From the NCBI GenBank assembly GCA_021464245.1, contig JADCRB010000037.1, positions 5,543,858-5,607,857 of the forward strand: a stretch of 64,000 nucleotides of DNA, written 5' to 3'. This document shows positions 12,700-24,100 of the stretch, in pieces (the first letter of the stretch is position 1; every line of letters begins with the position of its first letter). Origin of the DNA: Carallia brachiata. Its lineage: Eukaryota > Streptophyta > Magnoliopsida > Malpighiales > Rhizophoraceae. Under the pieces are notes generated by a model that worked only from the letters and a program-made list of their open reading frames with translations, did no database searches and had not been told where the DNA came from. A program made the translations under genes and the position numbers.

Positions 12700-12895
12700 A
12701 GGGTATGGAAAATTTTTGTTTGCGTTAAATTTGGAAAGTAAAGAGGGGGAGATTTTTTCTCACATATCCTTTAAAAAATAAAATAAAGTGAGAGTTTTTC
12801 TCAGTTATAAATTTACAATATTTTTATTAGATTAGATAAGTAGATAAGATAAGATAAGATACGATAAAATAAGATAAGATATATATGGCGTGTGA
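12700..12895 (+). repeat. Outlying unit of the 10-11 kb tandem repeat, then a GATAA microsatellite
   Basis: 12700-12835 repeats the TTAAATTTGGAAAGTAAAG, TTTCTCAC and TCAGTTATAAATTTACAAT segments of the block at 10080-11050. It is followed by about ten GATAA/AGATA units (about 12838-12885). Confidence 0.55.
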
Positions 12896-13039
12896 TATAT
12901 TCTTGTTGATTTGATGTATTATTAAGTAATATTGTGCACGAACCAATAGCATTTTAACACATAAACAAAGTTATAACATCTAGTAAATTTTATTGATGTG
13001 TCAAAATGTCATTAGTTGACAAAAAATTTTACTTGATAC

Positions 13040-13655
13040 TAGAGGTGTTAAAATTTAACTTGACTTAATGAGTTAATTCGAATTCGTTTGAAAAAATACG
13101 ACTTAAATCCGACTCGAAATGACTCAAATCTAAAATGACCCGAAAAATTTTGGGTCAAATCGGAACCCGACCTGAATGACCTATATGATCCAAACTTTTT
13201 TTTCTTAAGAGAACAAAAAAATAAAATAACAAGATTATAACATATTTTATGTTATAAAAAAATATAAGTTATACTATTTTTAATATAAATCTTAATTATA
13301 ATTTTTTTGGAATATTTTGAAATTTTCTATACAATTGTAAAATTTATTTTGAGTTTTTAGAATGTTTTAAAAAAGGGTTCTTGAATTATTTTTTGATTCT
13401 ATGATATATATTTTTTTAAATTTAGCAAAAATTTTGGAATTTTTTACATTTTCAAAAGTTTTTATAAAAAATGTCATGTCATCAATTTGATAACGTGGTT
13501 AATCCATGAGTTGACTTAAATCCGACCTGAACTCGAAGTGACCTAACCCAAAATGACTTCAAATAATTTAATTCATAAATAACCTGATTCGAAAGAACTC
13601 GAATCTGAAGTGATCCAACTCAAACTCGATCCGATAATTTATTTTAACACCTCTA
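13040..13655. mobile_element. hAT-like MITE with 8-bp target duplication
   Basis: Ends are TAGAGGTGTTAAAAT and ATTTTAACACCTCTA, exact inverted repeats of 15 bp. The flanks CTTGATAC (13032-13039) and CCTGATAT (13656-13663) agree at 6 of 8 positions, as an aged 8-bp target duplication. TAGAG fits the hAT terminal consensus YARNG. The interior has subterminal GACTTAAATCCGAC, GACCTGAA and ACTCGAA motifs near both ends and an AT-rich centre. No transposase. Confidence 0.75.
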
Positions 13656-13663
13656 CCTGATAT

Positions 13664-14136
13664 TGATGGATAAAGTGTGCTTGAAAATTTTTCCTTTTTA
13701 TGTGTGTTATTATTTTCTTAAACAAAGTGAACGTATTTATCAAAATAAAATAAAAAGAAAGTGAAAGTTTTCCACTTTCTTCCTTGTTTTTCTTGAAAGC
13801 TGTTTGGTCCTCTTTTAAGATAAAGTTAGTTAATGGAAATCAATATACACCAAACAAGTTGAACCATGTTCTCTTTTCCTTGTTTCCAATTGCATTGTGG
13901 TCCACTTCTTATTTTTTCTTTTACCTTTTTTGTACTTTACTCTAGTTCGCACTTGTTTTTTTTTTTTTTTTTTTTATAGTTCTCCTCAAATTTATATTTC
14001 ATACTTTTTTTAAAATTAAAATTCAAAACTTTTAAAATAAAAATTTAAATTTTGAATTATTAGAGTGTCTCGTGAAGAATACTCCATTTGGCTGTTTGGG
14101 CCAACTCACTATGTGGTACATATACATATTATTGGC
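13664..14136. other. Intergenic DNA
   Basis: AT-rich, with a T-run at about 13950-13976. No gene seen. Confidence 0.35.
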
Positions 14137-14139
14137 TAA

Positions 14140-14865
14140 GAGCCTGTGTGGATTACCCGCTTAATGTTATTGTTGCTGATTATTATTACTTATTACTGAT
14201 TGTTGATTACTGTTTCTTATTACTGATTGTTGAAAAAATTAATTAAGTGTTTAGTTAATTTTATACTTACAGTTACTGTTGAATGATTAAATGACTAATT
14301 TAAACCTTTAAGTTATATTAATATATCATATTAACAAACTTATTTTTATATTTTTAATTTTTATTTTAAAATTAATATTCTATAAATAATATTAATAATT
14401 ATCTCACTTATTTTTTAAAAGTTTTAAAAATTATTAATGTTTACTGGATAATAAAACTATAATATTTGACATATTTTTAAGCTTCAATATTAATGAAAAT
14501 TTGAAGTAAAAAAATATTATTTGAAAATTGTTGAAAATTAAAATATTTTATTTATATAAATATTCATAAAAAGGAGTAACAAATTAAGAATTCTAATCCA
14601 TGTGATAAGTAAAAATAATAATAAAATATTATAGATATTTTTAAGGATAATTTAGTTATATAAATTATTATTAATATTATAAATAAAAAGTAGTCAAAAA
14701 AATAAAAAAATAATGTTGAACTACTTTTTAATTAATTGCTTGTTAAGAAACCATATAAAAAAATAACTAAAATCAAATAGTAACAAAAAAAATTTACTAA
14801 ACATGTCTTCCTACTTTTTCAAAATAAAATATAAATATACATGTCTAAAAGTAAACTAAACAGTC
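14140..14865 (-). mobile_element. Harbinger/Tourist-like MITE, copy 2
   Basis: Starts GAGCCTGTGTGGATTA and ends AGTAAACTAAACAGTC, flanked by TAA at 14137-14139 and TAA at 14866-14868. The interior matches copy 1 in reverse, including the TTGCTGATTATT/TACTGATTGTTG region at its left side. The termini are more diverged than in copies 1 and 3. It sits directly at the edge of a duplicated promoter segment (14870-15240). Confidence 0.7.
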
Positions 14866-14869
14866 TAAG

Positions 14870-15240
14870 GTCAGGACAATTTCGTTTGTTTATTTTGGTG
14901 AATGACCGGACATTTTTCTTAATTCAACAAAGTAAAATGGTGAGATCAAGGTCTGAAATTGAAGGGGTTGACAATTTAGATTCAGATAGAAATGTAGAAT
15001 CATAGAAGGCGGTGTCCAATTGGGAATATTTTAATAACCGTCCACGTTATCATTTTCTTCATATGAACACTTTTTGTTGAGAAAAATGTTGGAGTACTTT
15101 GACTGGACTTAATTGCCTTTGTTTCAGTGTCCACGCCGAAGCCTCTTTCAACTGAAAGCCTAAAAAATTATGTCTTTGTACCGTCTGTGCGTTTCAATAC
15201 AAGCGCTATCAAAAGAGCAGGAGTACTTACTGCAATAATT
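14870..15240 (+). repeat. Upstream region of the VQ gene, duplicated at 16925-17235
   Basis: GACAATTTC-GTTTGTTT, AAATGGTGAGAT, GGTTGAC, CCTTTGTTTC and ACTGCAATAATTT-like landmarks occur in the same order at 16925-17235 with considerable divergence. Both contain TTGAC W-box cores, sites bound by WRKY factors, the known partners of VQ proteins. That suggests an ancient tandem duplication of a VQ locus. Confidence 0.5.
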
Positions 15241-15574
15241 TTCTTTTTTTTAATCCATAGAGAGAAAAATTAGATAGAATGCCCTATAGTTTTGTATTAG
15301 AATATTACAATTTTATCTTTAGAGGATATATAAAACAATTAAATGACTAATTACAATATTTCTCATATAGACAATAAGTTATAAATTTAATTTTAATATA
15401 TAACTTTAATAAGCTTTGATGTAAAATCTCTCACTCAAAATCAAATCCTGCACAAGTTACTTACTACAATAATTCAAACGCATAAAAAGACCAATTCAAA
15501 GCAGACCAAATATACCCGAGGCCTTTTTCAAACCGGACCACAAAGAGAAATCCGTTGCCTCCAATCTCCATAGG

Positions 15575-15584
15575 CTATATAAAA
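15575..15584 (+). promoter_or_regulatory. TATA box of the VQ gene
   Basis: CTATATAAAA lies about 115 bp upstream of the ATG at 15698, a normal distance for a plant core promoter with a short 5' leader. TTGAC W-box cores occur further upstream (for example about 15099). Confidence 0.6.
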
Positions 15585-15697
15585 ACATGTGAAGATTAAT
15601 TTCCAAGCAAACCAAAGAGCCTGAACCCGTAGCTCTCAACCACAAAGATAGATTTGCCAATATTTGTTATAGTTTTGGGCATATAATTTTTTATAAA

Positions 15698-15976
15698 ATG
15701 AAGCCCTCAACGAGAAGGCAGTTGCAGGGTCCAAGGCCTACACCACAAGTGGTTAGCGGGGATTCATCAAAGACCACCAAGAAGCAGCCACAGCCCACTC
15801 AGCAGGGCCGCCCTCCTGTTATCATTTACCAGAAATCACCCGATATCATTCAGGTTAAGCCTGAGGAGTTCATGGGACTTGTGCAACGTCTTACAGGAAA
15901 ACAAACAGCTGCAAGTGATGGTACTTCCAATGATTTTGCAATGTCATTGCCAGCTTCTGATAGTAACAATATATAG
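15698..15976 (+). CDS. Short VQ-motif protein
   Basis: Intronless 92-residue protein. The VQ motif FMGLVQRLTG is at residues 58-67, preceded by RPPVIIYQKSPDIIQVKPEE, the typical lead-in (I-x-x-SP-x-I) of the MKS1/VQ8-like groups. The N-terminus is basic and rich in Gln/Pro. VQ proteins are plant regulatory cofactors that bind group I/IIc WRKY factors and MAP-kinase pathway components, mostly in the nucleus. The stop follows a short TATATA tract. In the next frame the reading continues as an acidic segment ending MKKVAF before TAA, so the C-terminus may have been cut by a 2-bp slip. The VQ family is certain; the subgroup is inferred. Confidence 0.85.
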   Translation: MKPSTRRQLQGPRPTPQVVSGDSSKTTKKQPQPTQQGRPPVIIYQKSPDIIQVKPEEFMGLVQRLTGKQTAASDGTSNDFAMSLPASDSNNI

Positions 15977-16465
15977 CAGCTCAAGATGATGTTGATGACG
16001 TTATGAAAAAGGTTGCGTTTTAACGAAGCACAAAACAAGTTTGATAGTGACGTAGCTGCTGCGGATCCCAGCATCTGCGACATCATCTGCGAATTTGAGG
16101 GACATGAGTTATGAGGGGTTAATTACTATTCTCAATTTGTTAGTAGATATATGAAAGCCGAATACTATTGTTAGTGTCATTTTCTTCCTACTTTATAGGA
16201 CAGGAGCATATTGGCCTTATTTAAGGCCACATTACTAACTCGTGTCAAAGTTCAAGCCCTGCAATGCCCTCATGTATAGGCAAACTATCGTTAATGGAAA
16301 ATAATGTACCAGTGATTGTACGTAACTACACGTTAGTGTCACAATGTCACGATTATACTATTAGGTACAATTTAGTGGTCATCTAATGTAAAACTTGATG
16401 GTGATAATGGGTCGGGAAAAAATATAATAATTACATTAATTATAGTTGTGAATCATCTTTAGAAC
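15977..16465. other. 3' flank of the VQ gene
   Basis: The first ~110 bp may be former coding sequence and 3'UTR. The rest is AT-rich intergenic DNA without features. Confidence 0.35.
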
Positions 16466-16469
16466 TTTT

Positions 16470-16800
16470 TTTTTAATAAAAAAAATTCATTACGAATATG
16501 TCGATCATCAAATTTGTGGACTAAAGTTGAAATAATCTCCGTTTATAATGTCTTATCCAACTATTTTTAAATGGTAGATCCACCAACAGAGCATTAGTGG
16601 GGTCTAGCATATCTCTATCGCTGGAGACCACAGCGATTACTGAGTTTAGAACCCGATACTGCGCCACAATTTTTTTTCACCACTGCGGACACCCAGTTAT
16701 TTGCTAGGTGAGGGCACAGGCACAAAAACTCAAATTGGGATCGTTAGCGTAAAATATAAGTCGATTTGTTGCTGAACATCGCCTCAAATAGTATCATTAT
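16470..16800 (-). repeat. SINE-like dispersed repeat, copy 1
   Basis: Read on the plus strand it starts with an A-rich tract and ATTCATTACGAATATGTCGA, then a conserved middle with GACCACAGCGATTACTGAGT. It ends near CACAAAAACTCAAATTGGGATCG. Five similar stretches occur at 42265, 43432, 54440, 54935 and 62012, all in this orientation. The most intact one (54440) carries good pol III boxes on the minus strand. Confidence 0.5.
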
Positions 16801-16924
16801 TAGAACCTTGCACCATTTTATTGGGCACCACTAATGTGGGGTCAAAACAAATTTGGCACTTAGTAAAAATGTGAAGAGGTAAAGTTTTCTAAAAGCCAAG
16901 TGAGAACTTCTAAGTTCTAAATGA

Positions 16925-17235
16925 CTAAAATTCAGTTAGGACAATTTCTATCGTTTGTTTTGCTATAGTTAAATCAACAACGGAAAATGGTGAGATTATG
17001 GTATGAAAATTGAAATGGTTGACCTTTTGGGTTCGGAACTTCGGATAGAAGAAAAAGGACCTACTTGGGATTTTTGACTAATGTTATCTGTACTCCATAT
17101 TGACCCTTTATACTTCTTTTTTTTTTTTTGGAGGAAGACATTCAACATTGACTTCACCGTCTTTGTTTCGCTCCAACACATTTTCAAATGTTCCACGAAA
17201 GGCCGGCAACTACCGCAGCAATTTCATTGTCTGCA
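16925..17235 (+). repeat. Second, decayed copy of the VQ upstream region
   Basis: Collinear with 14870-15240 (GGACAATTTC, AAAATGGTGAGATTATGG, GGTTGACC, CTTTGTTTCG, GCAGCAATTT). It ends in AT-rich DNA, with no VQ reading frame following it, so it looks like a promoter relic of a lost tandem copy. Confidence 0.45.
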
Positions 17236-17239
17236 GGTG

Positions 17240-18400
17240 TTCGAATAATGTTTAACCCCGTGAAAAATCATTCAACTTGAATTGGTTGAACTCCTATTTG
17301 TCAAGAGAAGTAGGTAATTCTATTTTTCAAAAATTAAACTTCAATATAAGAGGTCTTAACGCGAAATTTATGAGAAAAAAACAATAAACATATTATCTAA
17401 TTTATAAACCAATGGTTTTTTATTTTTATAAGTCACCAAAGACGGATTGTTGACGAATTGGGAGTTTTAAAAGCTAACAAATCCACAAATGTTAAATAAG
17501 TTAAAAAGATATATGTAGTTTATCACCCCGTTTCAATTAGTATGGTATCATTTCTATTTGACTAAAATCCTAAATTTGTGCCTAATATTTGGATTATTGT
17601 TTAATTATGAACACAACATTTTGTTTTTAAAAACTTAGTCTTTTTCTTGTTTGTTGTAGAATAATTAAGAATTTTGTTTATCATCTAACTGTAAATTTTA
17701 CTAAGTTGTATACCATCTTTTTGTCACTTCATCAAAGTACCTCTTAACATAAAAGATTTCTAATTTGATTCACATGTTTTAATGAGTATAATTTACTTAT
17801 AATCTTTTTTAATGAGTATAATTTACTCATGATCTTACATTATATAATAAATGACATTTACTTGAAATAAAAAATAAAAAAAATAGATTTGTGTAGTGTA
17901 AATTTATAAGTAAGTTATATTAAAAAAAAAGTAAAATTATCAAGTACCTATAATGTCATATCATTAAGTATAGGGTTAACATGATGACTTTACATTTTTT
18001 TCTTAATTTTTATTTTCCCTAATTTTTGGAATTTAATGGAAAATCTAATGAAAATCAATTAAGAAAAAATGTCAGGTTATTATAAAAAAAATGATATACT
18101 ATCCAACTAAGAGGTGGTTTGATAACATAACGAATAGATGATATGCATTTTAATAAATTTAACTGTTAGATAATAGAAAATACAAAATTATTTTATAGCA
18201 AAAATCCGAGAAAACAATTTCATGAAAATAAAATGTTGTGCCTGTAATTTAACAATGACCCAAATATTATATACTAATTTAGGATTTTGGCCAAAAGGCA
18301 CTCAATGTTGTTTAATATGTAAAGGTAGCTTATGAGTTTCTTTTTTTGTTATTTTTAACCTAACAAAACAAAGTTGGGATTTCTCGAAACCGCAACCACC
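17240..18400. other. AT-rich intergenic DNA
   Basis: A directly repeated TTTTAATGAGTATAATTTACT occurs near 17777 and 17807. 18010-18300 is AT-rich with no coding signal. Confidence 0.35.
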
Positions 18401-18477
18401 CAAAACCTAATCTTAGCCGCCAGCCTCTTTTCAAAAGATCAGAACGTCGATGCGTAGATTCCTCCACTCTTTAAGGT

Positions 18478-18511
<34 letters not shown>

Positions 18512-18870
18512 TTCACTGAGATTTTTGGGTCGTTTTTTTAGAATATGGTATTAATATTAGAGATTCATATCTTTTGCTTCTTTATGCTCCCACAAGTGAT
18601 TAGAGAATCAAAGTCATTAGAGAACCATTTGTTTAGGCAAATAGGGAAATTCTATTGTTCATTTGTTATTGTTACTCTAAAATGGACAATCACAGCACTT
18701 TTTAAGGTGTTTTCTTCTCAAGTATGTTTTCAACATAGTTATGTCCAAAAGCAATCAACCAATAGATTGCAATGGATCACATTTGGTAAGCTAATGGAAG
18801 AAGAAAAACAAATAGCAAATAAAATAAATCAACATGAATTTAAAGCAGGGAGGTCATTATTGTCGTAGCA
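18400..18870 (+). other. Possible first-exon relic with CT microsatellite
   Basis: 18365-18480 is less AT-rich, looks like a plant 5'UTR (AACCTAATCTTAGCCGCC) and has an ATG at 18450 reading MRRFLHSLRS, a mitochondrial-presequence-like start. A (CT)n tract at 18482-18509 follows. Next is a 107-codon open frame (18545-18868) of unknown type. No downstream exons were recognised, so this may be a truncated gene or chance. Confidence 0.2.
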
Positions 18871-19484
18871 TTTTGTTTAGCTATAAAGTACAAGCTTAAA
18901 TCTTAAACTCGCCTATAACTGGTCCACAATTGACTTGTCAGATTAAGTGGTTTGGGAAGGTTTATGCTTTGTTTACAGATTGAGATTATGAAAAATCGCT
19001 ATTAGCAGTTTGGATGTAGAATTTTTCTTCAAATCGCCCAACCCAATTTACAAACACTCCTAATTGCCAGTACCTAATTGTAGCATTGTGCAATGGTTTG
19101 GAGGGAGGTCAACCTGAGTGAAATGGTTGTTACATATGCGCGTACTGATTACCAGGTTCTGTGATTGACATTGATCATTGGGGCTAGCGAGGATTTGAGC
19201 ATGTTGTGACTGGATAATTAATAATTATTTAGTTATTCTGTCTAATTGGTTTATAATAAATAAGTTTTTTTGAAAAAAATTTACTGCAAAAATAAACAAT
19301 TTACTACAGCTTGGCTGCACATTGAAAATATTTTTCTACAATTGTTAATTTTTGTAAATTGATAAAATAAGATTGTTCAACCCTATCCAGTGCTAGTATT
19401 TGCATTAATTTGGGGGTCAATATATTTTTTTGTCAGTCTAATCTAATAGTTAGAGAGTACCCACAAAAACATTGACAAGAAGAA

Positions 19485-19665
19485 AGGTGACGCTAGGTAG
19501 TTGGGACGTATTCCTTTAAACTAATTGAGCTAAGGCCCATCCTCCTCTCCGATGTGTTTTTAAAAGAAATGGGCCTAAGCAGAAGCAATTGGGCTTATGT
19601 TGAGCGACCGGGAATTGAACACATGGCCTAGTGGGGTTCTCAAATCAAACCAACCAGCCATCCGT
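19485..19665 (-). repeat. Possible SINE-like repeat
   Basis: On the minus strand TGTTCAATTCC is a good B-box match, preceded by CCCCACTAGGCC, and further along TTAGCTCAATTAG resembles an A box. The order of the two boxes is not the classic one, so the assignment is tentative. The surroundings are AT-rich. Confidence 0.25.
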
Positions 19666-19679
19666 TCCTTTTTCCTTTT

Positions 19680-20330
19680 TTTTTTTTAACCTAATAATAT
19701 TATATAACATAATATAAAAAAAATATACAATTAATTTAATTTTTTTTTATTTTTTTAAATTTAATACTTTTTTATGATTTAATAATTTAAAAGCAATATA
19801 CTTATTGATAATTACTTTGAGGGATTTGATATTTTTTAGTTTTAAATTTTTACATTTTTTTAGATATGAGTCTTAAATTTTTTGAAATTTCATTTAAATT
19901 CTAATTCTTTTAATTTTTTACTAACTCAATCCTTCCGTTAACAGAAAATGATCAATCTATTAAAAAAATAATTATAACCTTATAAAAATTATTTTAAAAA
20001 AAGTTAAATACACTAATTGAAAATTTTTTTCATCAAAAAGTATACATTTTACATATTTAATTTAACTATTTATTGATAAAAAATATTCAATTTGCATATT
20101 TGGTATTTTTTAAATAATTTTTATCAAGTTAAACTTATTTATTAACAGATTAATTATTTTTATAAACAAAATAACTAATTTGGTAAGAAATTAAAAAATT
20201 TAGATTTCAAATAAAATATCAAAAAAATTTAAAATTTATATATATAAATATATAAAAATTTAAAAATAAAAAATATTATATCCCACTACTTTTGTGTATT
20301 TTACATAATTTTTCTTCTCTCTTTAATCCA
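19680..20330. other. AT-rich intergenic DNA upstream of DONSON
   Basis: Very high A+T (TTTTT/AAAAA mosaics). The composition changes sharply at about 20330, where the DONSON leader begins. No gene. Confidence 0.4.
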
Positions 20331-20518
20331 ACAGCGAATCGCGATTAATGCTCCTGTCCTGTCCTGTCCTTGAATGGAATTTGGTTGTCTGTAGACCGTT
20401 GAAAACATTTCCCACGCCACGCAACGGCGTTAAGGAGAGGAGGGAAATCGGCCCTTTGAAATTTGTTCAAAAGCATCAAAAACAAAATTCAATTCGCACT
20501 CTGTACCGCGACCCCCAC

Positions 20519-20541
20519 CTCTCTCTCTCTCTCTCTCTCTC
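20519..20541 (+). repeat. (CT)n tract in the DONSON 5' leader
   Basis: A CT dinucleotide run just downstream of the likely transcription start, as in many plant 5'UTRs. The leader exon probably ends at 20608 (CAGAG before GTACTC) and a 5'UTR intron runs to the acceptor at 21107-21109. Confidence 0.5.
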
Positions 20542-21146
20542 GCTCTGTCTCTTTGACAGAGAAGAGAACCCTAGATTTAATTTTCTCGGAAAACATTTCT
20601 TCTCAGAGGTACTCATTCCATTTCATTTCCTTTTCTTCTTTTTTTTGTTTTTTTTTTTTTTTCATTCTAATACTGGTTCTTAATTTCTTGCTGATAGCAA
20701 TCGGATTTTTTTTCCAAAAATTTGATTGAAGTAGGGTTTACAAAAATGTAATCGTGGATCTTTTGATGTTGAAATGCATGATGTGCTGGTGTTTCAAGTC
20801 TAGCTGCGGTGAAATTGAGCCTTGTGCAGCTTATAATGTGCTTGATATTTTGCTTCTGAATACTGAAAATTTCAAATCCATGACCATGACCGAGTTTTTC
20901 TCTTTATATTTTGCGGAGGATATGTCCGGTACGGATGCCTTGAGTGACATTAGGGTTTAGGGGCTTTACCTTTCTTTTTATAGAGTTTTTATGAAGATTA
21001 CTTTTGTGCTAATAATATACACAAGTATGATTGCTGTTTGCGCGCAATGTCAAGTGTAGGAGCAGTATTTGCTGATGCTGCTGTCTGTCACTTTAGTAAG
21101 AGATTGTAGGTGGTGATTTCCGACAGCGGAGTAGTTGCGGTGGATT

Positions 21147-24100
21147 ATGTTTTCGCATCAATTTATGGCAAAGGTTGCTGCGCCCGGTTCTTTACCTTCA
21201 ACTTCTCTTCAACTTGGAGGCGGTTCTTTGAAAGTCAAACCTATGGTCAAACGAAAGACCCCGTCGGAACTGAGAGTATGTTCCAAACTCATTACCTTGT
21301 TTTGGATGGTTACTCTGCCCACTTCTGTATCGCGATGGATATGTAGAATGATGTTGTATCATCTACTAGATATGATCACAATGCTTCAATATATCTGTTA
21401 TTTCACTGTTGACTGACCTGCATCAATTTCTGTTTCCTTTAGTCCTTTTTTTTTTCCCCATCTTGTCTACTTCTCCTTTCTGGATTTCACTCAAGTAATT
21501 TCATAGAGACGGATTTGAATCCGAAATGTGGTCTAACTGTAAAAGAGCTTCTTTTTTTTCCCCCTCTTTTTGTTGGACCATCACCCACGACAATTAGAAG
21601 ACTGACTCTAGCACTCATATTTCATATAACATAGCTTAGCTTAATGCTTACAAGGGGGAAAATGTTGGGCACATGGTTCGATTTTCTTCCAAGGAAATTT
21701 CAATATTTGCTAATGTAATTTTACTGGTTAAATATCTAGTGGTTTTAACATCCCTGTCGACATGCAGGGAGAGCAGCTGAAGAGGACAAATATCATTGAG
21801 CTTGTGGAGGAATCTCCAGCCCCTTTGCCTGGTTCATTAAAGTGAATTCCGTGCTCACCTTTTTTCTTTGTTTTTTATTTTTTTTTCTTAAGTTCTTGTT
21901 TTCTAACCATATTCTTCTTCTTCCTAGTGACAATAATAAAGTAGATAATGGGCTCAAGAAGCCTGATTTATCCAGGAGTCCAAAATATATTGACACCCGT
22001 ATGGATGAAGTATTTCCTGTTAAAAAATCCAGGCTCAAGATGCTATCTGTAAAAGAAAATGTGAAGGTAATGTAACGATTCATGATTTGAGGATCTAGTT
22101 CTCTGAACTTGAGTCCAGTTTACTGCCAAAAAGGGCATGCCATCAATTTGTTCAGCAACTTGTTGATTTTAAAGCAGGAAAATATATCAAATGAGCTACC
22201 AAATAGCCTGAAGAGTGTTCCCATGCTTCCTAATTTGGCTGCCAGGAGACACCAACTTTCACGGTATGTTTTCTAGCACATTGTAATCTGAAGGAATAAG
22301 CTGATTTTGTAGTTCTTAATGGTTCTTTACTGCCCCTTGGCAGTCCAGAGAATTCTTCTGCTGAGGTATTCGGAGATAATACAGTGCAAGTTCATCGAAC
22401 ACTTGAAAGGTGTAGTCAAAGTGTGTTTCGCAGTGTTACTGAGCTTTCATCAGCTCGTGAAAGATCCTCTGGTCTTGTTGTTGTTGACATGGTATAGTTT
22501 TATGCCTTTCTTTGTTCCTTTTCTTTCCTTCTCTCCATTTACTTTATTGTATATCTGCTCTAATAAGTAATCACATTTTAGGATAAAGCATTAAAAGGAC
22601 TAGTTGCTGGTAGATCCATTCCAACTACTGGTGTAATTGCTGATTCTTCTGAAAAGTTTGGCAATGACACATCAACATCAGGCAATTCTTGCCCAGAATG
22701 TCATGTGTCTGGCCGAAAGCCGCCTTTTGATTTTACTTTGAAAACCAAAATGCGGGTGGCATCCTCATGCTCAGTAAGTTGGTGAGTGGTTTTTGTAGCT
22801 TGTTCTGCTGGCTTGGTAGTTTTTTATGATAAACTTGAGTTTTGATTTGAAGCTGGTTCACTTTTCCAGTTATTGATCAGATTGAAAGCTCGATGAATTT
22901 TATTCCATAATTCTTTCAGTTTTTTTTTTCCAATTATGTTTAAAATTGCATTCATAAATCAATTTTTGTGGTAACTTTATTATACACCTGAAACTTGATT
23001 CACATAAACATGAAGCTTCACAGTAATTTCTGCAACTGCTTTGGGTTCAAGCAAAGGGTGTCCTGTTCATGCTAACTAAATACTAATTGAGAAGTCTTTA
23101 AAAAAATTATGCCTGATAAGTAATTTAGTAAAAGGGAAATGTGCACCTGCTTTGATGGTCTCACTCTCTGTCTGCCAAATCATTCTTTACATTTCGTTGT
23201 TCCCAACTCTTTCACTTTGTTATCTTTGAGCTGATCATGAAGTGCAGGATTTTTTTTATTTAATCAATGACTTAACGTGCTGTATTCAAGCATGAAATTG
23301 TAGGCCATGCCCATTGGTTGATATTGTTCTTTGAAAAAACAGGGTTCATAGGTCAATTATGTGCAGTACATATCTCGGAATGCCGCATATCATGTCTCAG
23401 TTTGGTCACTCCAGCGGCAGTAGCAGTTTAGGAGATGCGTTAACCATGCAAATACTTAATGCTAAAGCTTTTCATTCATGGGTCTACCCACAATCTGTGC
23501 TACCACCATCCGTGATATCATTGTTAACCTCATCAGGAGTAGAGGAAGGTTTGTCAAATGTACATGCATCTTGAAAGCCTCTTATCCCTGTGTCCCTTGC
23601 TCTTTCTAAAGCTCTTGCTTTTGTTACATGGAAACAGATTTTATAAGGAAGCGGCAACTGATGTGGGAGGATTCATTTCGTATCTTTATTATTTGCTTCG
23701 AAAGAATATTTGCAATATCTTTTATGGTAAAATTCTGTGGTCAATGTGGTGCATTATTTTTTCCAGTTGTGGTAACTACTGATATCATTTTGTTCCAACG
23801 GAAACTTCTGTAGTGTGTACTCCACATTTTGTGGTGATGTTCACTGGCAGTGATGACTCAGGGAAAACCAAACACATGTGCAATGCTTACGTTTCCCAGT
23901 CAACAAGAAGTCTGAGGTCATTGTTGAGAGAGCATGTAAGATGTACCTGCTCATTATTGAATTTCTGTAGATTGCTTGTATTTACAATTGCAACTTTGAA
24001 TTTGGAAAGAGGTGTAGCCTTTTTTATAGGCAGAGAATTTTAGTCTTACTAAGTGAGCTTTCTGTCTTGCTGGCAAACAAAGCCTTTTGAGAGCACATGT

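Noticed and set aside
20348..20729. Frames of 88-111 codons over the DONSON leader
   Set aside because: They consist of the CT tract and poly-T region; the real start is at 21147 or 21165 by homology.
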